64,000 bases of DNA from Notospermus geniculatus (Eukaryota; Nemertea; Pilidiophora; Heteronemertea; Lineidae). The position numbers were made by a program, and so were the translations under genes. The stretch spans positions 157,436 to 221,435 of the forward strand of contig NMRB01001024.1 in assembly GCA_002633025.1 (NCBI GenBank). Reading direction: 5' to 3'. Under the pieces are notes generated by a model. It ran no database searches. It was not told the DNA's origin and saw nothing but the letters and a program-made list of their open reading frames with translations. This document shows positions 44,497 through 56,900 of this stretch, in pieces (positions within the stretch are counted from its first letter, which is position 1; every line of letters starts with the position of its first letter).

Positions 44497-47153
44497 ATGG
44501 CCTTAAGCCTTGATGATAAACTCCTCGGCGAAAAGACACACTATTACTGCAGCAGCGATGAAGGGGAAGACGAAGATGATAAGGAATCATGCGGATCAGA
44601 TGATGGGGCAAAACAAGCTGCTGAGGCTGCTGCAGATATCCCACCCCCAGAAGTGAAACCATATGATGGAAGGTGTACAAATGTAAGTTCACTCTGCGAA
44701 AATACAGCTAGGCCTACTCAATAGAAGGAAGGGAAGGAACAAATCTCTGTGTCCGCATCTCATAGCAGTACAACTATTAACCATTCATTTTTAGCAGAAA
44801 TTAGCGTTAAACAGTAGAACCTCAGTAAATCATGGATGCCTTTTCCAGGATTACACCACTCTGTTGAAGATAACAAAATTTAGTTGCCGTGTTGGTTACT
44901 TCTATTCAGTGTTACTCCTGTAATCAGGACATCTCAATTAAGGATGGGATCTCTCTGTCCCAATGGCATCCTTAGTTTCCACTCTAGGCCTATTTCTGCT
45001 AAGCCAACTGGTAGCCTACTTTCTATTGCAATGTACTGTTCCTGTCTTTTCAGACTGGCCCAAAAGGTGTGATAAACGACTGGCGACGCTATAAACAGCT
45101 TGAGACAGAGAAAAGAGAGGGCGCAGAACAAGAAAAATCAGATCTTATGAAAAAATTGTCAATCACTTGTCGATCACATGTAAGTTGCTGAGCTGTTGTG
45201 AGCCATGAGCAAATTCTGTCAGTGTAGTTGTCAAAAGGGATATGAAACTTGTCCTTTAGTCGGACTTATGACTTGAAACTTGCTGGAGTCCGCATGCCAC
45301 TTGAAATTAGTCACACATTCATGCCCTGAAATATTTTAAATCCAACTAAGTTTCACCGCTACTTAGGTTCCAATCCTACCTAAGTTACAAATGTACAATT
45401 GTGCATTTGTTACAAATATGATATTTTATGTCTGCAGCTTGATGATGCGAAAGAAGCACAAAAAGATGAGGAATTTATGGCGATGCTGGAAGAAATTGAG
45501 GACGAATTCATGGTGCAGTACCGAGAAAAACGGATGGAAGAAATGAGGAACGCTTACGAAAACCAGTAAGTTGATGTTGGAAACTTGGGAAGCTTTCCCT
45601 TTCCCTGAGGGAAGCTTTCCCTATATCATAAAAATTTCTCCCACAAAACTTGAGGAAACCACCAGTGGCGTTGCCGTTATTTGGAGAATTTGTCAACGTT
45701 CTTTGTCTATTTTCATCCAATCATCTGTGTTCTGCCTTGTTGCCAAAGAATATACCAAGAAACTGATTCTTGGAGGTGGACACCAAGGAAAAAAGTAGAC
45801 TGTTCTAGAGTTACTTCATTTGCTTGGAGTCCTTGCATTTTGTTACCCTCTAGTCTTGCATTTCTGTTCGCAGGCCAACGTTTGGTAAAGTGGTGCGTCT
45901 GGCAAAGGAAGGTTTCTTAGATGCTATCGACAAAGAAAAGCCACAGGTTACGGTCATTATTCATCTTTATGAAGATGTAAGTAGTGAGTCTGCCATTTGG
46001 ACTTGAAAATCTGAATGTGAACTGTTTTCTCTTTCAATGGAACCTCTCTATTAGGTGACCTGGAGGAGATGGATACTGTCCTTGTTTGAGATGAATTTAG
46101 AATACAGAGTAGAAGTGACCAATTCAAGATTGAACTTAGGTGTCCTCAGAAGAACGGTGTCCACGGGCCAGAGCAGAACCTCTCTATTGAGTACACGTTG
46201 AGGAATGAGGGATGCTGGCCTCAATTTAGAGGTGTCCTTAAAAAATTTCTCAACTCGTATTTCTTCTCTGTTTCCAGGGCATTCCTGCCTGTGAGGCCAT
46301 GAGTGGATGCCTAGCATGTCTTGCCTGTGAATATCCCAGGGTCAAATTCTGTCAAATCAGAGCATCCGAGGCAAAGCTAAGTCACAAGTTTGTAAGTTCC
46401 CTTTTTGGCTTGTTTGACAAGTACTGGGTATTTTTGTCCAAATCTACTAGATTTCTGATAGATACATTATTTCCTCTTAGGCTTCAACCCATTTACCTGA
46501 AAACAGCATTCAGCTATTTTCTCAGCTGTTTCAACAAAGTGTAGTCTCTATTACGAAGGGGCAGAGTCCTACTTTTTTCCCTGTCCAATATGCCCTTCCC
46601 CTCAAAAACCCTTCCTCAAATCTCCCTTCTGCCAGGAGCACTGGTATGCTGTTGTAGTAATGAAATTTTGCATCTCCCTTGCAGTCTGCCATGGGTGTGC
46701 CAGCGCTTCTAGTCTACAAATCTGGTGAACTCATAGGAAACTTTGTTCGTGTATCAGATGAACTTGGAAATGACTTTTTCGCAAATGATGTGGAGGGGTA
46801 CCTCTTAGAGTAAGTAAATAACCCTTAACTCAAATTACAGGATGATTTGAGCCCTAATCCAAGGCTCTCAAAAGTACAGGGCGCAGGCGGCAAATAGCCT
46901 GTCGTAAATAACTTTATCCAAAAGCTTTTGAGACCCCTGCTAACCTCTGAAAATTGGGCAAGTGAAATTCCAAGCTTATTTGAGAGTGGAGCAGTTCGTT
47001 GATAATCTCGCAGTCGCAGTATCTCAAACATTATTTATATCTTATACGTTTTTCCACAGACATGGTTTATTACCCGACAAAACACTCCAAGGGAACATGC
47101 CATTCCAAAACAAACCAGGAAATGACAGCGGAGACGAATTCGAAGTCGAATGA
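44497..47153 (+). CDS. PDCL: phosducin-like protein (complete)
   Basis: Phosducin-like proteins bind G-beta-gamma and act with the CCT chaperonin in assembling G-beta-gamma dimers in the cytosol. Exons: 44497-44682, 45054-45179, 45438-45565, 45874-45976, 46278-46391, 46685-46809 and 47060-47153. All have canonical GT-AG sites and compatible phases, giving 291 residues, near the family length. Features: an N-terminal DDKLLGEKTHYYCSSDEGED, the G-beta-gamma-binding helix TGPKGVINDWRRYKQLE at about residues 63-79, an acidic helical linker, then a thioredoxin-like fold from about residue 147 (GFLDAIDKEKPQVTVIIHLY, GIPACEAMSGCLACLACEYP, VPALLVYKSGELIGNFVRV) and an acidic C-terminus. A pyrimidine tract and CAG just before the start (44491-44493) suggest an upstream non-coding exon. 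Exons 1-2 have a second assembled copy at 39460-40148. Confidence 0.93.
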
Positions 47154-47236
47154 TACCAGGTAACCATGGCGACTTACGCATAATGAGATCACATGACATT
47201 TCGACGACGAGGCTACTCTCCAAAAATGGATTGGGA

Positions 47237-47242
47237 AATAAA
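47237..47242 (+). promoter_or_regulatory. PDCL polyadenylation signal
   Basis: AATAAA 84 bp after the PDCL stop codon, at a suitable distance for a short 3'UTR. Confidence 0.55.
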
Positions 47243-49495
47243 ATTACATATTGGATGTTGAGCCTAATATTGATTTTGGTCCATTTGTGATTTCACATAT
47301 CATTTTGGGAAACGTGCAGAAGTTTCATGGCAGCGAAGGACAATCTGTGGATGGTGAACTATAGTCACAGAAGACTGCTTTTCTCATCCCGTGAAATGTA
47401 CATGTACACGTACCTTGAAAGCTTAAAGATCTCGTGAGATGTGATGATTTCAACTCATACTTTCAGTCCATATGTGTTGTGCTGTTATTTTTCATTCAGC
47501 ACTCTGTCCATGCTGTTAGAATATTACAAGAGTAGCCTTGTCTTCTGATAGGAGCTGTCAGTTAGCTGAGCAGTAGGTGTCACTTCGGCCCAATGGGAGC
47601 TTTCACTTAGTGTCAGTGAGTTGAGCAATAGGTGTCACTGCCATGCCACCCAATTCAACGCATATAGCGGGCTCATTCATTCTTGATCGAGCACCAATCA
47701 CGTGGATTTTCCTGCTAGAATTTTGCTGCCATCTTTTGGCAATAAACACACTGACGGCTCCTAATGCTGGCACAATGCACTGGCAGTCTAACACACAGAG
47801 CTTTTTTGCTTGCCATTAACCAATGCATGCCTGTGCACCCTTCAGATTTTGCACGCAAATGACTGAACTCTTGTGGGTCAACTTCGTTACTTTCCACTTC
47901 AGTGCCTCAGAACAGGAGTCTTTGGTGATGTACATGTAATTCCTCAAGTTTGCGGCGCTTAAGTTGGGCGTCGGCGGCATCTAGGCCTAAACATCCAAAA
48001 TTTTTATGTTGTCTTAATTGAGCACCATCCCAAAAATAAAATGCTTGCAAAAATTTCCACGACTCCGAGTACGTATATGAATGTTGTTTTTGTAAAGTAT
48101 TATGTACTTTTATGGTAGATATTTATTCTTCACTGCCAAATAAAACAAGCTTAACTTACTAAATTAATTGTTATTTTGTTTTTCACAAACTAGGCAATAC
48201 CCGTTTGGTGGTGGAACTGCTAAATTCATGCGTCAGGAGCGCTTGGTGGAGGTAATGCGAGGTTGAGATCTGGTCTGACTCCCACTCCCGCTCCGACTCC
48301 GAGGTGCAAAATTTCAGATTTTTCTCAAGTTGGAGATAAATTTACCACCCAGGCGGGTTCTGTTCGTTCTCCTAGAATAAGTAAACACCATTGCTTTGGA
48401 AAACCCCGATGTATTTGATGACATAGTTCCCAAAAAGGAATCCTCTGGAGTGGGAGTCGAGACTCGGAACGTAATCTGAACATCCCTAATGACATCATCC
48501 CCATTCGAGTAGCGTAATGACGTCATTCTGCCGCACATGACGTTGCCGACGTCACGGATGACGCAACGGCAATCTCGGCGACGTCAATAGGCCTGAACAG
48601 CATTGTTATTTTCGTTAATATCTTAATATTTCGAAAACTATAAGTGATATAAAAATTCGGGCTTCGTAAGGACACTTCCCAGGCCCGTCTGCACTTGCAT
48701 ACCAAGTTTGGCGGCGATCTGTTCATTAGTCTCGGAGAAAATCGCGGACAAACAAACAAACTCTTGTCAAATTTTAGTATGATTCAGATGTGTAAATTGA
48801 ACAAAGATTTTTTGATTACTAATGATTCAGTCTGCTGAAGAAAGTTTTCCAAGCATCCTCGTGATAATATTATTGTCTGCCTTCCTTCAACTCACCTGAC
48901 TTGGCCTTGTGTCTGGCTCAAGTCATGTGAGTTGAAGTGCCCGTCTACCCAGCACTTAGGCCTACATGTATACATCTTTTGAGACAATGTGCATATAGCC
49001 AATTACTGGTTTTATCATCCTTGAAATAATTGGGTTTTCTGCCCTTATTTGTGACCAAATATTCAAATGAACACAGGCCCACCAGCGGCTGAATGTTGAC
49101 ACCTTNCACGGTGTACAATCAACACTGCCGTACAGCTGCGGGAGAACGTTCCGGTCACATAGGCCTACGCACGCTTGGCAAAGCTGATCGAGATATGCCA
49201 AGTTACTATAAATACCATTGCTAATGTTAAAATGACTACCCTAGGTGAATGAATACGCTAAACAAGGCTAGCTGCTGCAATATCTGCCAGAAATTTGCAG
49301 GAGAACGCATCGAAAATTGGCAATTTTAAAATGAACTGTACAGCTGCGGGAGAAGTCTAGTCTAGTTAGAGGCCTCTCAGGAGGGGCAGAAGACCTCTTT
49401 TTGCCGTTTTTTGCCCAAAATCCGCATGAAAATCACGTTTTTTGGTTGGCTCAGGGGGGCAACTGCCCCCTTTGCCCCCCTTTAAATACGGCCCT

Positions 49496-49620
49496 GGCTG
49501 GTATTTATACATCCTAGCAAATGCTTTTACTTCAAGTTTTGTAATACATTTAATTTACATTGGACACTGCTGTGCAAATCTCAAGTAAAAGCATTCGCTA
49601 ACTTTTTCTAAATACCAGCC
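49496..49620. repeat. inverted repeat, GGCTGGTATTTA family
   Basis: GGCTGGTATTTATACATCCT is matched by TTTTTCTAAATACCAGCC at the far end; the inner AATGCTTTTACTT and AAGTAAAAGCATT are perfect inverses. Confidence 0.75.
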
Positions 49621-50508
49621 AATTGGGACATTTTCCTCTTCACTTCTCCAACACCCTAGGCCCTTTCAGGATAAGAATGAATCGGCCTATTAGCAGTAGT
49701 GTCATTATTTTCCCTAGGCCTTGAATTTTCTCATTAATTCCCTTCTGACCATCTTACCCTGACAGGGGCTATTTATAGCCTGTAATCCTTTTTGCTCAAC
49801 ATATTGGTTAATGACGAAGAAAATTCCTACTGTAGAATTTTCATGGTAAGTGTTGCCATGATTGCCTTCCTTTATTTGGGACTTGTCTGGTGGTTGACAA
49901 AAAAAGTTTGTGTACAGGTGCTGTCTGATATGCTCCTCAAACCAAACCCCTCGAGTTAACTTTTGTAAAACGGACACTCATTTTGTAGAATTCCTTGTGC
50001 TTTTTATAGTACCATACCGTACTCGATAGCTGTGGATGGGTTGGAACTGATATCCCTGTTTGACTGAGGCCCAGCTCACCAGTTCTTCAGGCTTGACTCT
50101 GTCTTGTCAAGGTAGGCCAATACCTTTGCCGCTTTAGCCATATTGTCCCCGCCTGTGAAAAACTGCTTTTCTGACAAACCCACATTGTATTTGCTGAGAC
50201 CCAGGGTTATAATCTAGGATTTCAGAAGGGCACAGTGCAAACTTTGTGAAAAGAGCACTTCAACCGAGAAAAGGGTACTTCTTATTCGCAACATTTCTAC
50301 TAACGGAATTTGAGAGGCTTGTCAGTTAAAAATGTCTCTATAACTCCAGTCAACAGCCAATTAAAGGCATTTTCTAAGGTGATACGACCAAAAGGGACCA
50401 TAGCGGAGGGTCTGAGAGGTACGGTACTAAAACCTTAAAAAACAATTTTTTTAGGGGCACGGTGCCCTAGGGGGTTAAAAAAGGCCACAGCGGCACCCCC
50501 TTCCCGCG

Positions 50509-50677
50509 GCAATTGTATTAGGCCCTACTGATCAGTTTCACAGAAACCGGCCAGGGGTAATTCATGGTTGCCAAATGCACATTTTGTGGCTTAGACTCAG
50601 TCATGTGGTGCATTTGGGAACAAGAATTACCCCTGGCTGGTCTTTGTGAAATTGATCAGTAGGGGCCTATTACAATT
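50509..50677. repeat. inverted repeat, CTACTGATCAGTTTCAC family
   Basis: CAATTGTATTAGGCCCTACT with GATCAGTTTCACA is inverse to GTGAAATTGATCAGTAGGGG and CCTATTACAATTG; the inner CCAGGGGTAATTC/GAATTACCCCTGG continues the stem. Confidence 0.8.
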
Positions 50678-50964
50678 GATCCCTCCCATAATCAATCCAA
50701 AGTGCACTTGGCCGAGAACTTGACATGAAACTGATCTGACCTCTTTGCCATTCATACTTGGCCTCCCTTTGTGGGCCTAGTTTTTGGGCTTAGAACATTT
50801 CCATCCAAGGCCAATAAACTGAGAATTTCCTGTAGGCCTATTCACTTTAATTTGATCTCTGCAATGAGAACTTCTCTCAGTTAGAACAGTAACTATCCCA
50901 AGTATGTCCATAGTAGAGTTCACTACATTCCTTTCTGTTCTTTGCAGTCTGAAAATGACTTGGA

Positions 50965-53900
50965 ATGGCACCTCCATATAAACAACAGCATGTCATCATT
51001 GCGGCCTTACTATCTCTTCCACACTTTCTAACATGGATTACCCTCGTAAATTGCAAGGCAGATTTGCCAGTGGATTTTACTCTATTACGGCAGCTGAGCC
51101 AACCCGACGTCTTCACCAACCCAGAATGCAATGCAACACGATGTAGCGATAAATTTGCAGGAGTATTTGGTGATTGCGAATGCCAGTGTTTGGAGGACGC
51201 AAGCACTTTCGATTTAATGTTTATGAGATGCAATCAACACTTAACTGGTGAGTAAAACATGTTTTTGAGATGTCGTGTAGGCCTCTGTTATGCTGCACAA
51301 ATCCAAGGTATTTTGCAGGTGTTCATCAAAAGTAGGCCTATTGCAGATGTATGTGAAAGTTTATGGGTCTCATGTTGCTTAAAAACAACATGAGACCCAT
51401 AAACTTTCACATAAACTTTTCACATAAACTTTCGAATCCCACTGGGCATGAGACTTTGGCAAGTCTCTTTGCCTCTCTGGCCTCTCTCCACCCAAGTGTA
51501 TAAATGGTATACCGGTCAGAAATGCTCGATTTGCTGAATGGGCAGCTCATCTGAGTTTCAGGACAGACTGGGGTTAGGCCTAAAGTGTAAAGTCGGATGG
51601 GAACCTCTACCGTGGTTGATATAAGAAGACTATAAACCCAAACTTTAACTTTAGTTAATTCTTCCTGCCATTAATAGGCAGTAAAATGCTGTGATGTCTG
51701 ACCTCAGCCTAAAGCCTAATTCATACTTCGATGCACGACCACCGGCGACCGACGCGCGATCTTTTGTTCGACGCCGACCCCGTCGTGTGATTTGGTCGGC
51801 GTCTGATCGTGAGGGTGTAGTTACTTGAGTCATTTCATAACAGGTTGCCATCGCTAAAGTACGCTGGACTATGAATCAATTCCGCAAAGTCGGCGTCCAG
51901 ATTTGATCGTGCGTCGGACGCCAATGGTCTTGCGTCAAAGTATGAACTAGGCTTTAGACTGATCAGACTTATTTCCTTCACTCTGTAGACATAGAATTTG
52001 TGGCCTTTTCCTTGTTGACTTGTAGGGTTTCATGTAAATAAATCAACAGGGCTATGCGTCATCATCAATACTCACCCCTTAAAAAACTTATAGAGGCTTT
52101 GCAATGACGTCATCCTGGCGGCCATTCAGGAGGACACAGGGCACAGAGGTGTGAGCCGACCATGACGTGACTTGTGTGAAGTGCGCCACCCCATTGTTTG
52201 ACATAATTGTTGGGACATGCCCAACTCATTTTGCTGCACCTCTGCAGCATGTGTACTCCAGCATGGCTGCTTGTGACATCATGCAAAGTCTCTATAAAGA
52301 TTCTGAAAATTCATTCACCAAAATCATCCAAACCTCAGTAAAAAATGATTTCAATGAAAATGCAGAGCTGGTAGTAAAAGGGTTAACACCAACATTCATT
52401 TTAAAGTCAGGACATGTTTTAGCATGAACTAACACTCCCATAGCTCAACCAGTGAAATTATGTAATCAGGGTGTGGTCAATTACCAGCATAGGCTATCTC
52501 AGTGTGTGAATGAGGTAATACATTTTGTCACTCTCTTGATTGGTGCTGCATTGCAGTGACTGAGCTGAGCTGATCTACATCTACATTGGTTATATACAGT
52601 GGAGTAGTTTTGAGGGGTTGGGAAGCTGTTTTGACTGTTTCTTTTTGTTGATTCGTGCTTTTCAATGTGCAATGGAGGAATTTTCTGAAGAATCGGAAGT
52701 TTATGCCTATGAACCAGAGCGTTCTGGATTCTTGGATGAGGAGGATGTGGAAATGAGTGTCGGTGAATGGTTGGAAATTTTGCTCAGTGTAGATGATGAT
52801 GATGCAAATGTTGGTGACGAAGTTGCCAGCGAAAGCAGTTTGTTTGAAGAAGAGAGGAGGGTTTCTGAAGAGGTGAGACTTTATTCTTCAAGTCAGTCCC
52901 AAGAAGAAATCAGGCCACGCATTGGGAGCGTGGAATATGATTTGAGTACTGACGTCGAAAACGGGGTGTTTGAAGGAGAAATGATCACAGGCGAAAACGG
53001 TTATTCTCAAAAGGATGATGAAGAAGTAGCAGGCGAAAATGGTTTGCCTGAAGAAGAGATGAGGGTTTCTGAAGAAGAGAGGAGGGTTTCTGAAGAAGAG
53101 AGGAGGGTTTTTGAAGAAGAGATGAGGGTTTCTGAAGAAGAGATGAGGGTTTCTGAAGAAGAGATGAGGGTTTCTAAAGAAGAGATGAGGGTTTCTGAAG
53201 AAGAGATGAGGGTTTCTGAAGAAGAGAGGCGGGTTTCTGAAGAAGATAGAATTTATTCTCCGCGTCGGCCACACGAAGAAATCCAGCCGTCCATTGGGAG
53301 CGGGGAACGTAATTTGAGATCTGACGTCGAAAGCAGGGTGTTCGAAGGAGAAAGGGTCAAGTATTTTAGTGATTCTGATGTGGAAGGTTGGACAGTTTCT
53401 GATGAAGGAATTGCACGGTCTGAGGCACAGAAAAAATTGAGAACTGATAAATGGCGGAATGCCGTTGACAATCTGCCAGCTCATCATTGGTATTATTACC
53501 GCCCAGTGGAAAAGAAAGAAAAGAAAAAGAGACTGCTTCTGCGGACTCCGCCAAGGATTCATTTGTCTGACTCCCAGCCATTTGATGTTTATGAACCCGT
53601 GGTCACGCCTCGTCGAAGTCCAACACCATCAGATGACGATGAATTGCTCTTCTCGTGGGAAAAGGATGAGAAACTTTTCCGGAAAAAGATGGCAAAGATG
53701 AAGTCGACTCGTGGTCGACGAAGGAAAGGCCGTAAGGATTGGGAAAAGCAGTCGGAGCCGTGCGCTTGGGAAGATGGTGGCTTGCTTAAAAGGAGGAGGA
53801 GGACTTTAGGGCGGAAATGGTGGGAAGAGAAATCGACTCCTTCTCTGGCGAGGGCAAGGATCTTACGAGAGGAGGGCAACTGGCAACAGGCTCCTGACGA

Positions 53901-56900
53901 TGTAGAAAACTGGCCAGTTTATTTCGGTTCCGGTACAGAGAGCCCGATTAGAATTGTTTGTGTCCATACCAATGATGATTGGAGTAAAAAACAGGAAGGA
54001 TTCTTGGTCAGTTCAGAATCGGAGGCTGAAGATGGAGGAGATTTCTCAGGATCCACTATTATTTATTCAGTTGCTGAGTACACCTCCCATGCACGTCCTC
54101 CTTTTGCTGAAGATGGCCAGGATCTGTCAGAATCTCCTGGTGTCCCAGTTGCCAGGTCCAGCCCACCACTTCCGGATTTTGCTGAAGATGGAGGAGATTT
54201 CTCAGGATCCACTATTAGTTATTCAGTTTCTGAGTTCACCTCCCATGCACGTCCTCCTTTTGCTGAAGATGGCCAGGATCTCTCAGAATCTCCTGGTGTC
54301 CCAGTTGCCGGGTCCAGCTCACCACAGCCTCGTTTTGCTGAAGATGGAGGAGATCTCCCAGAATCCACTATTATTACAGCTGCTGAGTCCACCTCTCATG
54401 CACGTCCTCCTTTTGCTGAAGATGGCCAGGATCTCTCAGAAACCTCTGGCGTTCCAGTTGCCAAGTCCAGCTCACCACAGCCTGAAGATGGAGGAGATCT
54501 CCCAGAATCCACTAGTATTGCAGTTGCTGAGTCCAGCTCACCCCGTCCTCATCTTGCCAAAGATGGAGAAGATCTCCCAGAATCCACTATTATCGCAGTT
54601 GCCAAGTCCAGCTCACCACAGCCTGAAGATCTCGCAGAATCCACTATAAATGTCCCAGTTGCTGAGTCCGATCTAGCAGAATCCACTATAAATGTCCCAG
54701 TTGCTGAGTCCGATCTTGCAGAATCCACTATAAATGTCCCAGTTGCTGAGTCCGATCTCGCAGAATCCACTATAAATGTCCCAGTTGCTGAGTCCAGCTC
54801 GCCACGACCTCAATTTGCTGAAGATGGAGAAGATCGCTCAGAATCCACTATACCAGTAATTGTCCCAGTTGCTGCCAGCTCACCACGACGTCAATCTGCT
54901 GAAGATGGAAAAGATATCGCAGAATCCACTATAGTTGTCCCAGTTGCTGAGTCCGGCTCACCACGACCTCAGTTTACTGAAGATAGAGAAGATCTCTCAA
55001 AATCCACTATTGTCCCAGTTGCCGACTCTCCACATCCTCCTTTTGCTGGAGATGGTCAGGATCAACCAGCTGTCGTGAGTGGGTCTCCACTTCCTCATGT
55101 GCCGACAGGGGACAGTGGTGTTCACATGGATTACACTGGGAGTACAACAATTATGTCAACTGTTCTACAAACACCAAAACATCTCGAAACGCCCTCTAGT
55201 GATGAGATACGACAACTGTCTCCCTATAAAGGTGTTCAGGCTGCTGGTGAGTTTCTATGCTGCTACTTCATATTGGGTATTGCCATGACAATTTCTTGTT
55301 AAAGGGAGACTCCACTCATTGTTAAGTTTTGAATTTTTATTATTCCATGGAGACTATTGCCATGAGTTGTGATGTCACCAGTGTCAATTGGCCAATGACC
55401 TTTGTAGTGAATGAGCTAATAGCCTACCATGACTGCTTATGCCTATTCGTTGTACCTTCATATGCATTGAGGACATACATGTATGACATCATTGCATGTT
55501 ACTATTGTGTCTGATGTGGAAGAACTCCATCTATTTCAGGAAGCCCAAAGCCCGGGTCACAGGAAGAAGCTGCTGAGGCGCGCCCCACTAAAGGAAGCAG
55601 CGGAGAACAGGAGGAAAATCACGAAGACACTGGATATGTTGAACACGTGGAAACTCTTTCCGCCGAGGCTGATGATGAATTGGAAACCGTCATTGCGAAA
55701 GATGTCAAAGAGATTTTTGGAGACTAAAGACAGTATACTGCCACTTTGACCTTTGTTTTGATATCAAGGATGAGAGATGATCCAATTTTTTTTGAAGGAA
55801 GTTGTAACAGTGTGTACCTTTTAGCTTCTGTCAGAAACAGTTTATTTCTTTGGACTGGAACCATTTTCACATCAAGGATGAGAGAGGATCCATGCTATTC
55901 TTGTGTGAAAGAAGTTGAAAAATGGCAGTGTGTACCTTTGGCTTTCTGTTAGAAACAGTTTACCAGTATTTCTTGGACTTGAGCCATTTTGATAAGGATG
56001 AGCTGTTATCCATGCTATTGTTGTGTGAAGGAGGTTGAAAAATGCCCTTGTTGGAAACCATCCTCCCACAGCAGGAGTTTTTACCTTGCTCCTCTTATCC
56101 ACTCATAGTGTGAGTGTATAAAGAGGAGCGAGACCAAAGCCCTGCTGTGGGAGGATGGTTGGAAACAGTTCATTTCTTTCATCGATCTTGAACCCAAGGA
56201 TGAGTGATGATCCGTGCTGTTTTTGTGTGAATGAATTTGATAACAGTGTACCTTCTGGCAAAACAGTTTACCAGTATTTGTTGGACTTGAACCATTTTGA
56301 TGTCAGGGATGAGCTATTAGGGAGTTTAAGAAATCAAACGATAAACGTTAACTTTACGACGACGTTATTTTTCATACTGCGAATTCGCCAGATTATATAT
56401 TGCATTTTCAGTACAAAAAATAACGTTGCCGTAAAGTTAACGTTTATCGTTTGATTTCTTAAACTCCCTTATATCCATGCTATTGTTGTGAGAAGGAAGT
56501 TGAAAAATGTCCTTCTGTTGAAAACAGTTTATTTCTTTCATCGGTCTTGAACCAAAGGATGAGTGATGATCCATGCCATTTTTGTGTGAAGGAATTTGAT
56601 AACAGTGTACCCACTGGCTTTCTGTTAGAAAGGGTTTACCATTATTTCTTTGACGTAAACCATTTTGATGTCTGAGGTGAGTTATTATCCATGCCATTTT
56701 TGCGTGAAGGAGGTTGAAAAATGCCTTCTTTGGAAACACTTAGTTTTTCAACGGAAACCCAAGGGTGTGTGATGATCCATGCCATTTTTGCGTGAAGGAA
56801 TTTGATAACAGTGTACCTTCTGACTTTCTGTTAGAAACAGTTTACTAGGTAGGCCTAGTTCTTGGCCTTGAACAATTTTGATGCCAGGGATGAGCTATTT

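Larger units (their letters stand above)
40419..45437 (+). repeat. duplicated block 3, copy B
   Basis: Second copy, shorter because several copy A insertions are absent, but with its own insertions (40694-41072 and 43620-44042). It runs on into PDCL exons 3-7. Confidence 0.9.
47243..50964. other. intergenic region PDCL to membrane-protein gene
   Basis: No supported gene. It contains inverted repeats at 49496-49620 and 50509-50677, a GACTCCCACTCC/GGAGTGGGAGTC repeat at 48240-48485, a conserved dispersed repeat tail at 48640-48780 and an N at 49106. A small open segment at 48195-48252 bounded by AG and GT is unresolved. The CTTTGCAG at 50941-50947 is a good acceptor for a 5'UTR exon of the next gene. 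Confidence 0.5.

Noticed and set aside
39460-47153. two separate PDCL genes
   Set aside because: The first copy has only exons 1-2 and ends at an N joint; duplicate haplotype sequence explains it better.
52888-53562. 224-residue open frame on the minus strand
   Set aside because: It is the antisense of the GAAGAAGAGATGAGGGTTTCT repeat; the plus-strand frame is longer and spliced in frame, so this is a shadow.
53954-54649. 231-residue open frame in a second plus frame
   Set aside because: Shadow of the repeat region of the nested gene; no start context or splice partners.
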